Origin: UBA7985 sp038141425
GTDB taxonomy: Bacteria; Pseudomonadota; Alphaproteobacteria; UBA7985
DNA: 64,000 nucleotides
Reading direction: 5' to 3'
Assembly (NCBI GenBank): GCA_038141425.1
Contig: JAYQIC010000011.1
Coordinates: 310,001 to 374,000, forward strand
Shown here piece by piece: positions 19,860-29,488 of this stretch. Numbering within the stretch: the stretch's first letter is position 1; the number at the start of each line of letters is the position of its first letter. Made by a program: the position numbers and the translations under genes. Below the pieces are notes generated by a model. The model worked only from the letters and a program-made list of their open reading frames with translations, did no database searches and was not told the DNA's origin.

Positions 19860-21755
19860 TCAGCCCGCTGTGCCAGCTACGAAGCGGCGCAATGACCGTC
19901 GGCGATAGGCTAAGCGCTGACGTGCCTCCGGATCCCTGATTTTCTGCACTCCCGCGTTACCCTCTACGTCGACAGGGTTCGAGTCCAGAGTCGAGCAGAT
20001 GGTCGATCTCCCGTTGGACAGCGGCAAGGGGTGACGCCTGCCCGAGAATGACGGGGCTTGCGTCGTCATCCTGCTGCTGTTGCCCCTGGCGTCGCCCGGA
20101 CGGTTCTCAGTCGATGCGTTTGGGTTTGGTGCCATCGTCATCGAATAATCATCCTGCAGACGCATGTCCCGGGTCAAGTCCAGCGCCGCCCCGGAGACTG
20201 ACGCCGTCTCAGCATCGTCAATCCTGACGCTCTCGTCCAGCACGGCATCGACGAAGATATAGCCTGGCTCGGCGTCCAGTGGCCCGCCATTGTCCCCGGC
20301 GGCGCGGTCTACCAGTTCGGCTGTCGGACTGAACAGCGGTGCACCGGCTACAGCGTCGATGTCCGCCAACCCGAAGCGGGCATCAGCGACCGCCAGCATG
20401 GGTGCGCCGGGCGCCAGCGCAGCATCGCCCTCGTCTCTGAACAGGCTGAGCAGGTTTTGCCCCTGAGCCAGCTGCTCCCTGGCTGCGAGGTCCTCGATCA
20501 CATCTTCGGCCGCACCACCGTGCAGCCCGGGGAAGGGCTCGAGGTGAGTGCCCATGGCGCGCGACAGATCGTGCAGGTTCAGTGCTTCAAGATCATCGCG
20601 GATCCCCAGCGTCGGGGGCGGTCGCCGACCCTTCTTCGTCAAACTCGACCAACCCAGACCGGCGCAGGCGGTCCAGCGCAAAGGTGACCATGGCCGGGTG
20701 CGCGCGAAGCGAGGTTGCCAGATCTTCGACCAGGGCCCATCGGTGAAGGCGCGTCTGCGCTTCAAGATCGCGGACTAGACGGAGTCGAAGTCGAGCTGCT
20801 CTCCGCGGCCGGCTTGGAGAAAGCTGTCGATGGGGTCCTCACGCCGGGCAAGGCTGACCGCCAGCTGAGACCCGGCCAACACGGTCGCCCAGCCCAGATA
20901 AAGGATGACGAGAACAGCGATGACCGCCGGTAGTCCAAGGCTGCCGGTCTGCGCTCCCGCATCGATCGTCATGGAGCCGCCGTCGAGTACGAGAGTCGAC
21001 AGCGCCAGCAAGCCACAGAGGCCGAGGCTCGACATTCCCGCCCCGAACAGCAGCGCTTTAAAGGCGGGTCGACGCAGCGAGAAGGTCAGGAACACCACAA
21101 ACAGCGCCAGCATCAGCGCCAGACCATTCACCAGCCACACCACGACAGCGGCCAATCTGGGTGCTTCTGCGGTCGCGGCGATCATCGTGCCAGCAAGGGC
21201 GAGCAAGGCCCCGATGAGCAGTGGGAGCAGGACGGCCAGCAGCCCCGTCAACGCCAGCCTGCGTCGCGGAACATCATCGTAGACCGATTGGTACCATTGG
21301 CGGGCACCCGCTGCCCGGAGCAAAGCTGCCGATGCCAACAGGCAGGCGCCGCCAACGGTGAGGCTCTCTAACCCAAAGCGGTCGAGGGTTGGGCGCAGCC
21401 ACTCTGTCAGGGGCATCGACCAGGCCGCGAGGCTGGTCAAACCCAGCGCGGGAACTGATACAGATCGGGCCACGTCCATGCTCTCGAAGGGACCGCTCAG
21501 GACAGGCCCCAAGGCCTGCGCCAACAGCACGAGTCCCGGTAACCCGAGGATGACCGTTGCGAAGGTCAGGACACCAGCCCAAACGGGCATGAGACGCGCA
21601 AAATACGCCCGCCAGGCCCGGCGCACGATGGCCCGCAAGGTCTGGTCTGTCTCGCGGGTGCCGACAGGTGCTTCAAAGGCGTCGTAAAGGGTCAAGGAAA
21701 GGGCTGCCTTTCGCCGTGGGATGCTCTTCCTTAGCAAAACCACTGTCCGGCGCAT
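19860..21755 (-). CDS. YihY/BrkB (UPF0761) family membrane protein with C-terminal winged-helix-like part (frameshifted)
   Basis: The start chosen is MRRTVVLLRKSIPRRK at 21755; an upstream in-frame extension would be translated repeat sequence. Several hydrophobic segments follow (LARLMPVWAGVLTFATVIL, …LLGWATVLAGSQLAVSLA). The first frame ends …GEQLDFDSV at 20775-20777, and a different frame continues RDLEAQTRLHRWALVEDLAT and AMVTFALDRLRRSGLVEF, resembling the winged-helix tail of long YihY proteins. A further shift near 20640 leads to an acidic low-complexity tail ending at 19860. The role of the family is unclear. The tail's true reading frame is uncertain. Confidence 0.6.
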
Positions 21756-21761
21756 AGCACC

Positions 21762-22251
21762 TGCGCGGGGGAGATTTGTAAGCCGCGAAGCGGCGTCAAA
21801 TCGAGCCCGCAAGGTCTTTCCACTTTACGCTCAACACGGCTTCGCTTTGAGCGCGTGGGAGATTTTCGGGCCAATGCCCTTCATGCTCAAAACGCTACGC
21901 TTTGAGCGCGTTGGAGTTTTTCGCTGAAACAGGGTTGCGCCGACCTTGTCTCGACCGCTTCGCGGTCTTCGTCAAGGCGTCGCGCCGTAGCCTTAACGAC
22001 CCTCAAGGCGAAGCGAGTTGAGTTTCAACTGATGCGACACTCAAAGCCCTTTGACGAGCTCAGGATAAACTCCGCGTGTTGAGTGTCCGCGCAGAGGTGG
22101 CGCGCTCGGGCCTTGGCCGCTTCGCGGCCGTCGGCCCTCCCACGCGCAACCAAACGGACACGCCGGCTTCGCCCGGCGTGACTTTTTTGTGTTCGCCCGT
22201 TGCGCGGGGGAGATTTGTAAGCCGCGAAGCGGCGTCAAATCGAGCCCGCAA
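21762..22251. repeat. Intergenic palindromic repeat cluster B
   Basis: Contains hairpin 3 (21762-21812) only 7 bp from the start codon of the YihY-like gene. Inverted GCTCAA/TTTGAGC motifs follow (about 21828-21925), then a hairpin-1 variant (21935 to about 21986), a CTTTGACGAGCTCAGG-type unit (about 22047-22088), hairpin 4 (22097-22150, stem around GGCCGCTTCGCGGCC), hairpin 2 in inverted orientation followed by a T run (about 22160-22196), and a second hairpin 3 (22200-22251). No gene is seen in 21756-22292. Confidence 0.85.
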
Positions 22252-22292
22252 CCCATTTTTTATGAGATGTAGGAGACAGCGGCGGTCCGCAT

Positions 22293-23331
22293 CTAAGGGC
22301 AGGGGTAGGTGTGCTGGCGGTGAAGCCGGTGGATCTCCTTGAGCAACTCGTCGCTCAGGGTCACAGTGGTCGCGTCCAGCGCGACCTGCAGCTGTTCAAT
22401 GGTGGTGCCTCCCGGGATCGACGCCGTCACAAAGGGCTGCATGTAGACAAACGCGTGGGCCATGATCGACGGGTCAAGACCGTGTTCCTGCGCCAGCGCC
22501 ACGTACTTCGCAGCGACGTCGTTGCCGTAGTCGGAGCTATAGCCCGAACGCTCCGGCCACAGCGCGAGCCGCGAGCCAGCCGGTCGGTTTCCATCGAGAT
22601 ACTTACCGCTCAGATGGCCAGCAGCCAGCGGCGAGTACGCCAATAACGCTACGTCTTCATTCATGGAGACCTCGGCGTTGCCGGTGTCGAAAACACGGTT
22701 CAGCAGGTTGTAGGGGTTCTGGATAGACGCGACCCGCGCCTGTCCCGTAGTCTCACTGCGGGCAATCCAGTCCATGACACCCCAAGGGCTTTCGTTAGAG
22801 ACACCCCAGGCACGGATTTTACCTTCTTTGACCAGCGCGTCCAACGTTGCCAGTGTCTCGGCGCGGTCCGCGCCTTCGTCCGGGTTCGGACGGGTTTGGC
22901 CAAGCTTACGGAAGTGGGTCCAGCCACGGTCCGGCCAGTGCAGTTGGTATAGATCGATGTAGTCGGTCTGCAGACGGCGCAATGACCCTTCAATGGCCTC
23001 GCGGATACTGCTCTCTGTAAAGCGGGAAACACCGCCACGGATCCAGTTGAACCCATCTTCCGGCCCCGTCACCTTGCTCGCGAGGATGATATCAGCGCGC
23101 TTACCGGTTCGAGTGAACCATTCGCCAATGATCTCCTCGGTACGACCCTGAGTGTCGGCCGTTGGTCGGCTGGGGTAGAGCTCGGCGGTGTCAAAAATTG
23201 ATGCCGTTGGCGCTGGCCCAGTCCATCTGGGCATAGCCTTCTTCAGCTGAATTTTGCTGCCCCCAGGTCATGGTGCCGAGGCAAAATTCCGAAACCTGCA
23301 TGCCGGTCCGGCCCAGTGGCTTCATTTGCAT
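22293..23331 (-). CDS. Aldo/keto reductase, Tas-like (frameshifted)
   Basis: NADPH-dependent oxidoreductase of the AKR superfamily. From ATG 23331 the product starts MQMKPLGRTGMQVSEFCLGTMTWG and reaches NGIN at a run of five T (about 23195). There the frame breaks, and FDTAELYPS (the catalytic Asp-Tyr region), IILASKVTGPED, DYIDLYQLHWPDR with the catalytic His, and WGVSNESPWGV follow in the next frame to 22293. Length about 346 aa, matching the E. coli Tas type. The homopolymer at the break points to a sequencing indel. aroC starts upstream and is separated by only 4 bp. Confidence 0.87.
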
Positions 23332-23335
23332 TGTG

Positions 23336-24457
23336 TCAGTCTTCCTTCTTGTCCCAGGGGCGAGGGGTCAGGGGTGTTCCGTCGGCCCGCGCCTGTAGCA
23401 GGTGGTCGGCGAGTACGATTGCCATCATGGCCTCGGCCACGGGCACCCCGCGAATGGCAACGCAGGGGTCGTGACGGCCCTTGGTCACAACCTCCACGGC
23501 TTCACCGAAGCGGTTCAGCGACCGCCGCGGGGTCAGGATCGATGAAGTGGGCTTGATCGCCAGCCGGGCGACGACGGGCTGGCCGGTGCTCAGGCCACCG
23601 AGAATGCCGCCGGCGTGGTTGCTGGTGAAATGGGGAAGACCTTGGGCGTCCTGCTCCATCTCGTCCGCGTTACCGACCCCGTTAAGCGCGGCGGCAGCGA
23701 AACCATCGCCAATCTCAACGCCTTTAGCGGCGTTGATGGTCATCAGCGCAGCGGCAAGGTCGCTGTCGAGTTTGTCGTAAATCGGCTGGCCCAGACCGGC
23801 TGGCATACCGTCGGCGACCACTTCGATCACGCCGCCCGCAGAGTTGCCGTCCTTTCGAAGCTGATCCAGCGCTTCAGCCCAAGCGGTCGCCGCCTTGGCA
23901 TCGGGGCAGAAAAAGGCGTTTTCGGCGACTTGATCCCAGTCCCACGCGCCGCGGTCTAGCCCATGACCACCCATGGCCACCAGCGCACCGCGCACGATAA
24001 TCGGCGCGGGTGGCAGCTCGCGCAGGATCACCCGGGCGATGGCACCGGCGGCGACCCGCATCGCGGTCTCCCGGGCCGAAGACCGACCACCGCCGCGGTA
24101 GTCGCGCAGGCCGTACTTCTGCCAGTAGGTGAAATCAGCGTGGCCCGGGCGGAACTGATCCCGGATGTCGCCGTAGTCCTTCGAGCGTTGGTCGCCGTTG
24201 TGGATGATCAACCCAATGGGTGATCCGGTGGTGCGGCCTTCGAACACGCCGGAGACGATACTGACTTCGTCGCCTTCGCGCCGCTGGGTCACGTACTTGC
24301 TGGTGCCGGGCTTGCGCCGGTCGAGGTCGGGCTGAATGTCCGCCTCGCTCAGGCTGAGCCCGGCGGGCACACCGTCAACCACGCAGCCGATCTGTGGGCC
24401 GTGGCTCTCGCCGAAGGTGGTGAAGCGGAACAGCGTTCCGAATGAATTTCCGGCCAT
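23336..24457 (-). CDS. aroC: Chorismate synthase
   Basis: Final step of the shikimate pathway: anti-1,4 elimination of phosphate from EPSP to give chorismate, needing reduced FMN. The intact 373-aa frame starts MAGNSFGTLFRFTTFGESHG, the AroC signature. It contains DLDRRKPGTSKYVTQRREGD, GGGRSSARETAMRVAAGA (FMN/substrate site) and the C-terminal RHDPCVAIRGVPVAEAM. It is grouped with fabI upstream (8-bp gap) and the aldo/keto reductase downstream, probably one transcript. pheA later in the window uses its product. Confidence 0.96.
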   Translation of the reverse strand: MAGNSFGTLFRFTTFGESHGPQIGCVVDGVPAGLSLSEADIQPDLDRRKPGTSKYVTQRREGDEVSIVSGVFEGRTTGSPIGLIIHNGDQRSKDYGDIRDQFRPGHADFTYWQKYGLRDYRGGGRSSARETAMRVAAGAIARVILRELPPAPIIVRGALVAMGGHGLDRGAWDWDQVAENAFFCPDAKAATAWAEALDQLRKDGNSAGGVIEVVADGMPAGLGQPIYDKLDSDLAAALMTINAAKGVEIGDGFAAAALNGVGNADEMEQDAQGLPHFTSNHAGGILGGLSTGQPVVARLAIKPTSSILTPRRSLNRFGEAVEVVTKGRHDPCVAIRGVPVAEAMMAIVLADHLLQARADGTPLTPRPWDKKED

Positions 24458-24465
24458 GGGCTGCC

Positions 24466-25299
24466 TCAGGCTTTCTTGGCGGCGGTCTCGGTGAGCAAAT
24501 CGCCCAGCTCGCCGGCCTTTTCCATGGCGATCATGCCGTTGATGTTGGCGCCGCCGTCAACGTAGTGGATTTCGCCCGTCACTCCGTTGGACCAGGGCGA
24601 GATCAGGTACAGGCAGGCGTCGCCAACGTCCTGAATGGTGACGTTGCGGCGCAGTGGTGCGTTCAGCTCGTTCCACTTCAACATGGTGCGGAAGTCGCCG
24701 ATGCCAGAGGCAGCGAGGGTTCGCACGGGGCCGGCAGACAGGCCATTCACCCGGACGCCGCGCGGCCCGAAGTCAGCAGCAAGGTAGAGCACAGAGGCCT
24801 CAAGCGCAGCCTTAGCCACGCCCATGACGTTATAGTTGGGCACGACCTTGACAGCGCCCTGATAGGTCAGGGTCACAAGCGAACCGCCTTCGTTCATCAG
24901 TGGCGCGGCTCGTTGCGCCACAGCCGTGAAGGAATAGACCGAGATATCCATGGTCAGCGCGAAGTTCTCCCGGCTGGTGCCCAGGTATTCGCCCTTGAGC
25001 TCGTCCTTGTTGGAAAAGCCGATGGCGTGAACGACGAAATCAAGGCTGCCCCACTTGTCTTCGAGAGCTTTGAACAGAGCATCGATCGAGGCGTCGTCGG
25101 TCACATCACAAGTGAGCATGTCGGCCCCGACCTGGTCCGCGAGTGGCGCCACGCGCTTTTCGAGGACATCGCCCTGGTAAGAAAAGGCCAGCTCAGCGCC
25201 TTCCCGCGCCGCGGACTGGGCAATGCCCCACGCAATGGACTTGTCGTTGGCCACGCCCATGATCAAACCGCGCTTACCGGCCAGAACGCCCGTGCTCAT
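24466..25299 (-). CDS. fabI: Enoyl-[acyl-carrier-protein] reductase FabI
   Basis: NADH-dependent reduction of enoyl-ACP, the last step of each fatty acid elongation cycle. 277 aa from the ATG at 25299 (MSTGVLAGKRGLIMGVANDKS); an in-frame upstream ATG would add 14 residues, but GAAACGAG just before 25299 favours the shorter start. Typical features are the N-terminal IMGVANDKSIAWGIA nucleotide site, VVHAIGFSNKDEL, the YX6K catalytic motif (Tyr in VVPNYNVMGVAK) and GPVRTLAASGI. Repeat cluster C lies directly upstream. Confidence 0.95.
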   Translation of the reverse strand: MSTGVLAGKRGLIMGVANDKSIAWGIAQSAAREGAELAFSYQGDVLEKRVAPLADQVGADMLTCDVTDDASIDALFKALEDKWGSLDFVVHAIGFSNKDELKGEYLGTSRENFALTMDISVYSFTAVAQRAAPLMNEGGSLVTLTYQGAVKVVPNYNVMGVAKAALEASVLYLAADFGPRGVRVNGLSAGPVRTLAASGIGDFRTMLKWNELNAPLRRNVTIQDVGDACLYLISPWSNGVTGEIHYVDGGANINGMIAMEKAGELGDLLTETAAKKA

Positions 25300-25407
25300 G
25301 CTCGTTTCCTTCCGTGAAAGATATCCTGTTTCGAGTTGCATCCGTTCTACCTTCTGCGGTCTGACCGGCGCAAGCGGGCGCGGCGCTTCTCAGCTCTGTT
25401 CCATCGG

Positions 25408-25728
25408 TTGCGGGCTCGATTTGACGCCGCTTCGCGGCTTACAAATCTCCCCCGCGCAGTCAAACGGACAGGCCGCGCTTCACGCGGCCTGACGTTTTTT
25501 CTGTATGGAGTTGCGCGACGCTTGGCCCCGCCGCGCGAAGCGCGGTCGGGGCAAGTCGGACAAGTCGTTGACACTCAACGCTCCGCTTTGCTTCAACAAA
25601 GAACTCCAACGCGCTCAAAGGGCCAAAAGCAGCGTGTTGAGCGCAAAGTAAACCGCAGAAGTTGCGCGTGTTGAGGGAGATTGCGCGGGAGATTTGAAAG
25701 CCGCGAAGCGGCGTCAAATCGAGCGCGC
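25408..25728. repeat. Intergenic palindromic repeat cluster C
   Basis: The composite element is present in inverse orientation: hairpin 3 (25408-25458), hairpin 2 (about 25465-25496, directly followed by a T6 run) and hairpin 1 (25511-25560). GCTCAA/TTGAGCGC motifs follow (about 25570-25650), then a slightly degenerate second hairpin 3 in direct orientation (25681-25728), which ends 6 bp before the ygfZ stop codon. The rest of 25300-25733 holds no gene. Confidence 0.85.
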
Positions 25729-25733
25729 CACCC

Positions 25734-26607
25734 TCACTCGACGATGGCGTCTGGGTCAGCACTGATGCTTACGGCAGCACCGCTCTCAGCCCGCAGCGTC
25801 TCACCAATGGTTTCGTGCCGGATCAGCCCGAGCGCAGCCCCATCCACGGCCGTCAGGACCTCCCCTGCCTGCCGCTCTCCGGCAAACACGGCTTCACCCG
25901 CTTGCAGAGCTGCCTCGGCGGTGAGGGCCATCAGGCGCTTCTTACCCAGATTGCGGTACTTCATTCGCGCTGTGACTTCCTGCCCGACGTAACACCCTTT
26001 CCTGAAGTCCACCCTCCCGAGACGTTCGAACCCACTCTCCATCAGCAGCGCCTTGTTCGGCTTGAGATCGACCGGACCTTCGGGGACAACAGCGGCGATC
26101 CGGGCCCGGTCATAGTCCCGCCGATCATCCACTCCAGCGTTCAAATCGGGGCCCAGCACCCGCCATCCGAGGCGATCGGACCGGGGATCGGCAAAAGCCA
26201 CTGCACCGTCGTCCATTCGCCACACCGGGCCGGTCGTCGCCATGATGCGGCTTTGGGGACTGTTGTTCGTCATCATGATGCTCGGCAGCCGAGGCCTGTG
26301 GCAGCACCACACCAACTGTCCAGTCTTCCATCAGCTGAAGGTCCACCGCCGCCCGCAGCTTGTACAGTCGCAGTCGCTTGTCGAAGTCGCTCCCCGTTGG
26401 AAAATCGATCAGGATCCGATCGCTGTCCGTGTAGCAAAGCACGTCGGCGAGCAGCTTCCCCTGTGGGGTCAGCAGCGCCGCGAAGGCAGCGCCACCAGCG
26501 TCGGCAGCCGCGTCCGCGCTCAGCAGTGTGTTTAGAAAATCGAAGCGGTCCTCGCCTGATACCGCGAGCACAGCGCGATCATCGAGCCGGCGCAGCGGCG
26601 CCGTCAT
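25734..26607 (-). CDS. ygfZ: YgfZ/GcvT-like folate-binding protein (frameshifted)
   Basis: Tetrahydrofolate-dependent protein involved in Fe-S cluster enzyme maintenance (IbaG/YgfZ family). Start chosen at ATG 26607 (MTAPLRRLDDRAVLAVSGED…FLNTLLSAD). The first frame runs through LLTPQGKLLADVLCY to about 26270. The other frame carries GWRVLGPDLN and the signature KGCYVGQEVTARMKYR with the conserved Cys, ending at 25734. Combined length about 291 aa, typical. It lies downstream of the AI-2E-type permease gene with a 52-bp gap. Confidence 0.9.
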
Positions 26608-26659
26608 CGGGGCCGTCGCCTCCCAGCCCCGGGTCACAGCCCAGCGGGTCACGCGCGGA

Positions 26660-27784
26660 TCAGTCCTCGGCGTCACGGCCAGCCACCGGCGTAACCACGG
26701 GTCCGAATTCTTCTTCGACGCTGTCGCCGTTCTGGCTGAGCAGCACAGCGATCCACCGCGTTGCCGGGACCGAGGCGAAGATGATGGCAAGCATCACCGT
26801 GACCGGCACGGAAATCAGCATGCCGACAGGCCCCCAGAGGAAGCCCCAGAACGACAGCGACACCAGAATGATCAGCGGCGAGAGGTTGAGCGAGTTGCCG
26901 AGGAACCGGGGTTCGAGGAAGCTGCCGACCAGCTGCTGTACGCCGATCAGCAGACCCGTAACCACGAGGATGACCCAGGCGCTGCCGTCCCAGAACTGCA
27001 ACACTGCCATGGCAGCGGGCAGCATGACCGCGATGATCGAGCCCACCACCGGGATGAAGTTCAGGAAGAACACCAGCATCGCCCAAACCGGCGCATAGTT
27101 GATGTCGAAGACCAGCAGGATGATGTAGGCCAGCACCGCCGTGATCAGGCTCATCAGCGTCTTCACGGCAAGGTAGGCCTGAATCTTCCGGCTGATGGTG
27201 CCGAGCATGATCCGCGCGCGGGAGTAGTCGTCGGCCCGGGGGAACAGATGCTTGAGTTTGGAGGAGAACCGCTGATCCTCGACCAGCATGAAAGCGACGT
27301 AGATCACCACAATCACCAGGTTCTGCGTCACCAGCCGCAGCTGCCCGGCGAAGTTGTTGGCGATGCCCAGAATGCGGTCGAACTGGTCCTGGAGGTTGAT
27401 GTCGAGGGTCAGGCCCTCGGGCAGCAGCCCCTGCAGCAGGGCCAGCAGGCGGTTGGCATCGGCGGCATAGGCCGAGAAATCACCCAGCAATGACGAGAAA
27501 CTCGCCAGCACGATATTGACCACAAAATAGGCGATCGACCCGATCACTCCCATGGCGAGCAGCAGGGACACCCATCGTGGCAGCTGGAACCCGCCCAGGT
27601 TCAGACCCGACATGAAATCCCGGAGGCTGGCGATCACGTACCAAACCACGATAGCCAGCACGAGGGGCAGCAGAAACGGCCGCCCCAACGCCAGCGCGGC
27701 CACCACGGCTGCAAGGATCAAAATGGCGGCACCGATGTTCAGGATCGACGTACGAACCGCCCCAGACGGCTTTCTGGATGTCAT
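26660..27784 (-). CDS. AI-2E-family transporter (PerM/TqsA type)
   Basis: 374-aa inner-membrane protein with about seven or eight hydrophobic segments: a pair near the N-terminus, one around residues 70-90, and a block in the C-terminal half containing FFLNFIPVVGSIIAVMLPAAMA. The motif FLEPRFLGNSLNLSPLIILVSL and the ending GFLWGPVGMLISVPVTVML are diagnostic for COG0628. Members export various small molecules; the AI-2 link applies to few of them, so the substrate is not inferred. The frame is intact and the gene diverges from the quinone oxidoreductase gene. Confidence 0.88.
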   Translation of the reverse strand: MTSRKPSGAVRTSILNIGAAILILAAVVAALALGRPFLLPLVLAIVVWYVIASLRDFMSGLNLGGFQLPRWVSLLLAMGVIGSIAYFVVNIVLASFSSLLGDFSAYAADANRLLALLQGLLPEGLTLDINLQDQFDRILGIANNFAGQLRLVTQNLVIVVIYVAFMLVEDQRFSSKLKHLFPRADDYSRARIMLGTISRKIQAYLAVKTLMSLITAVLAYIILLVFDINYAPVWAMLVFFLNFIPVVGSIIAVMLPAAMAVLQFWDGSAWVILVVTGLLIGVQQLVGSFLEPRFLGNSLNLSPLIILVSLSFWGFLWGPVGMLISVPVTVMLAIIFASVPATRWIAVLLSQNGDSVEEEFGPVVTPVAGRDAED

Positions 27785-27956
27785 CGATTATGGTCTCAAT
27801 GCTTCGGGATAAAGGGAGCTACATTCTGCGCCTTAGCCAGAATCATGCAACCACTTAGGCTGGTTTTGGCTCTTTTTTATGCGCAAGCGTTGAGGCAAAG
27901 TCTCAGTCACGCAGGCCGGGCCACCCGGTCACAGGGAAAACCGGAAGGAAAAAACC

Positions 27957-28922
27957 GTGAGCAAAGCCGTAATCATCCGCAAGACCGGGGGGTTGGAAGC
28001 CCTGACCATGGAAGACCGCGAGGTCGGCATGCCGGGCGAAGGCGAAATCCGGGTCCGCAACACCCACATCGGGCTGAACTTCATCGACGTTTACTTCCGG
28101 GATGGCCTGTATCCGGGCGAACTCCCCTTTGTCCTGGGGGCCGAGAGCGCGGGCGAGATCACAGACGTTGGCCCGGGCGTCGATGGCTTCAAGGTCGGAG
28201 ATCGTGTGGGGAGCCTCGCCCCCGGCGCCTACGCGGAGGAGCGCCTGATCCCCGCAGACAAGGCTGTGCTGTTGCCCGAGGGCGTCAGCAACGAGGCCGC
28301 CGCCGCCGCCATGCTCAAGGGCATGACCGTGCAGTATCTGCTCAAGCAGTCCTACGCCATTCAACCCGGTCAGACCTGCCTGTTCCACTCCGCCGCCGGC
28401 GGGGTCGGCCTGCTCGCCTGCCAGTGGGCGCGCGCCATGGGGGTCAAGCTGATCGGCACGGCTGGCACGGCCGAGAAGTGCCAGCTCGCGCTCGATAACG
28501 GCGCCACCCACTGCATCAACTACCGCGACGACAATTGGGTCGAGCAGGTTCGGGACCTCTCAGGTGGCGGCGTGCCCGTGGTCTACGATTCCGTGGGGCA
28601 GTCAACGCTGGAAGGCTCGCTCGATTGCCTCAAGCCGCTGGGCTATTTCATCACCTTTGGCAACTCTTCAGGGGCCATCGCCGGGGTCGCGCCGTCGGCT
28701 TTGGCCTCGCGCGGCTGTTTATACATGCAAAGACCAACGCTTTTCGCGTATATTGCAACGCGGGCGCAACTCAACCGGGTTGCGGGGGATCTCTTTAGCG
28801 TGATGCAGTCCGGCGATGTCAATCCTGTCATCGGGCGGCGTCTTCCCTTTGCCGAGGTGGCAGAAGCTCACCGCGGCCTGGAGGCCCGTGAAACCATCGG
28901 GTCGACCATTCTCGAAATCTGA
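27957..28922 (+). CDS. NADPH:quinone oxidoreductase (zeta-crystallin/QorA type)
   Basis: 321 aa, GTG start at 27957. A medium-chain dehydrogenase without the structural zinc cysteines: GLNFIDVYFRDGLYPGELPFVLGAESAG (substrate/NADPH region) and the Rossmann motif SAAGGVGLLACQWARAMG at about residues 141-158. QorA enzymes reduce quinones by one electron using NADPH. mscL follows after 15 bp and shares the same apparent transcript. The upstream 170 bp contains a TTATGCGC octamer at 27877-27884. Confidence 0.9.
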   Translation: MSKAVIIRKTGGLEALTMEDREVGMPGEGEIRVRNTHIGLNFIDVYFRDGLYPGELPFVLGAESAGEITDVGPGVDGFKVGDRVGSLAPGAYAEERLIPADKAVLLPEGVSNEAAAAAMLKGMTVQYLLKQSYAIQPGQTCLFHSAAGGVGLLACQWARAMGVKLIGTAGTAEKCQLALDNGATHCINYRDDNWVEQVRDLSGGGVPVVYDSVGQSTLEGSLDCLKPLGYFITFGNSSGAIAGVAPSALASRGCLYMQRPTLFAYIATRAQLNRVAGDLFSVMQSGDVNPVIGRRLPFAEVAEAHRGLEARETIGSTILEI

Positions 28923-28937
28923 GGATACCCCGAGCCT

Positions 28938-29360
28938 ATGCTGAAAGAATTCAGGGAGTTTATCGAGCGCGGTAACGTCATCGAATTTGCCGTTGCCTTC
29001 ATCCTGGGTCTTGCGTTCAACGCCATCGTCAAATCGCTGGTCAACGACATGATCATGCCCGTTGTCGGGTTGATCACGGGTGGTGCTGATTTCACCAACC
29101 GCTTCATCGTGCTGGGCAGCGGCAGCTTTGACACGCTCGCCGCCGCACAGGAAGCCGGCGTCGCCACGCTCAACTACGGTGTGTTCATCAACACCGTGAT
29201 CGAGTTCATCATCATCGCCTTTGTGCTGTTCATGATGGTGCGGACCTACAACCGCTTCCGCCGGAAGCAGGAAGAGGCGCCGGCCGAGCCGCCAGCACCG
29301 CCGCGTCAGGAAGTGCTGCTCGAAGAAATCCGGGACGCGCTGCGCAGCCCGGCGAGCTGA
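28938..29360 (+). CDS. mscL: Large-conductance mechanosensitive channel MscL
   Basis: 140-aa homopentameric membrane valve that releases solutes during hypo-osmotic shock. The start MLKEFREFIERGNVIEFAVAF, TM1 with VAFILGLAFNAIVKSLVNDMIMP and TM2 (GVFINTVIEFIIIAFVLFMMV) match the family, followed by a cytoplasmic helix ending EEIRDALRS. The periplasmic loop is normal in length. A clear factor-independent terminator follows 23 bp after the stop. Confidence 0.95.
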   Translation: MLKEFREFIERGNVIEFAVAFILGLAFNAIVKSLVNDMIMPVVGLITGGADFTNRFIVLGSGSFDTLAAAQEAGVATLNYGVFINTVIEFIIIAFVLFMMVRTYNRFRRKQEEAPAEPPAPPRQEVLLEEIRDALRSPAS

Positions 29361-29383
29361 TCCGGCGTCCGCGCCACACAAAC

Positions 29384-29412
29384 AAAAGGGGAGCGTCGGC
29401 TCCCCTTTTTTT
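29384..29412 (+). terminator. Rho-independent terminator after mscL
   Basis: A GC-rich inverted repeat (AAGGGGAGC / GCTCCCCTT) with a short loop runs straight into a run of seven T. It lies just after the mscL stop, so it ends the qor-mscL transcript. The complementary A run on the left side means it could also act for glpK, which converges from the right. Confidence 0.9.
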
Positions 29413-29488
29413 AGTTCCAGCGTTCGTGTGTCCGCCGAAGTCTCCGCCCGCGCCATTGACGTCGGCGCCTTCGCCCTCGTCCTTTGCC

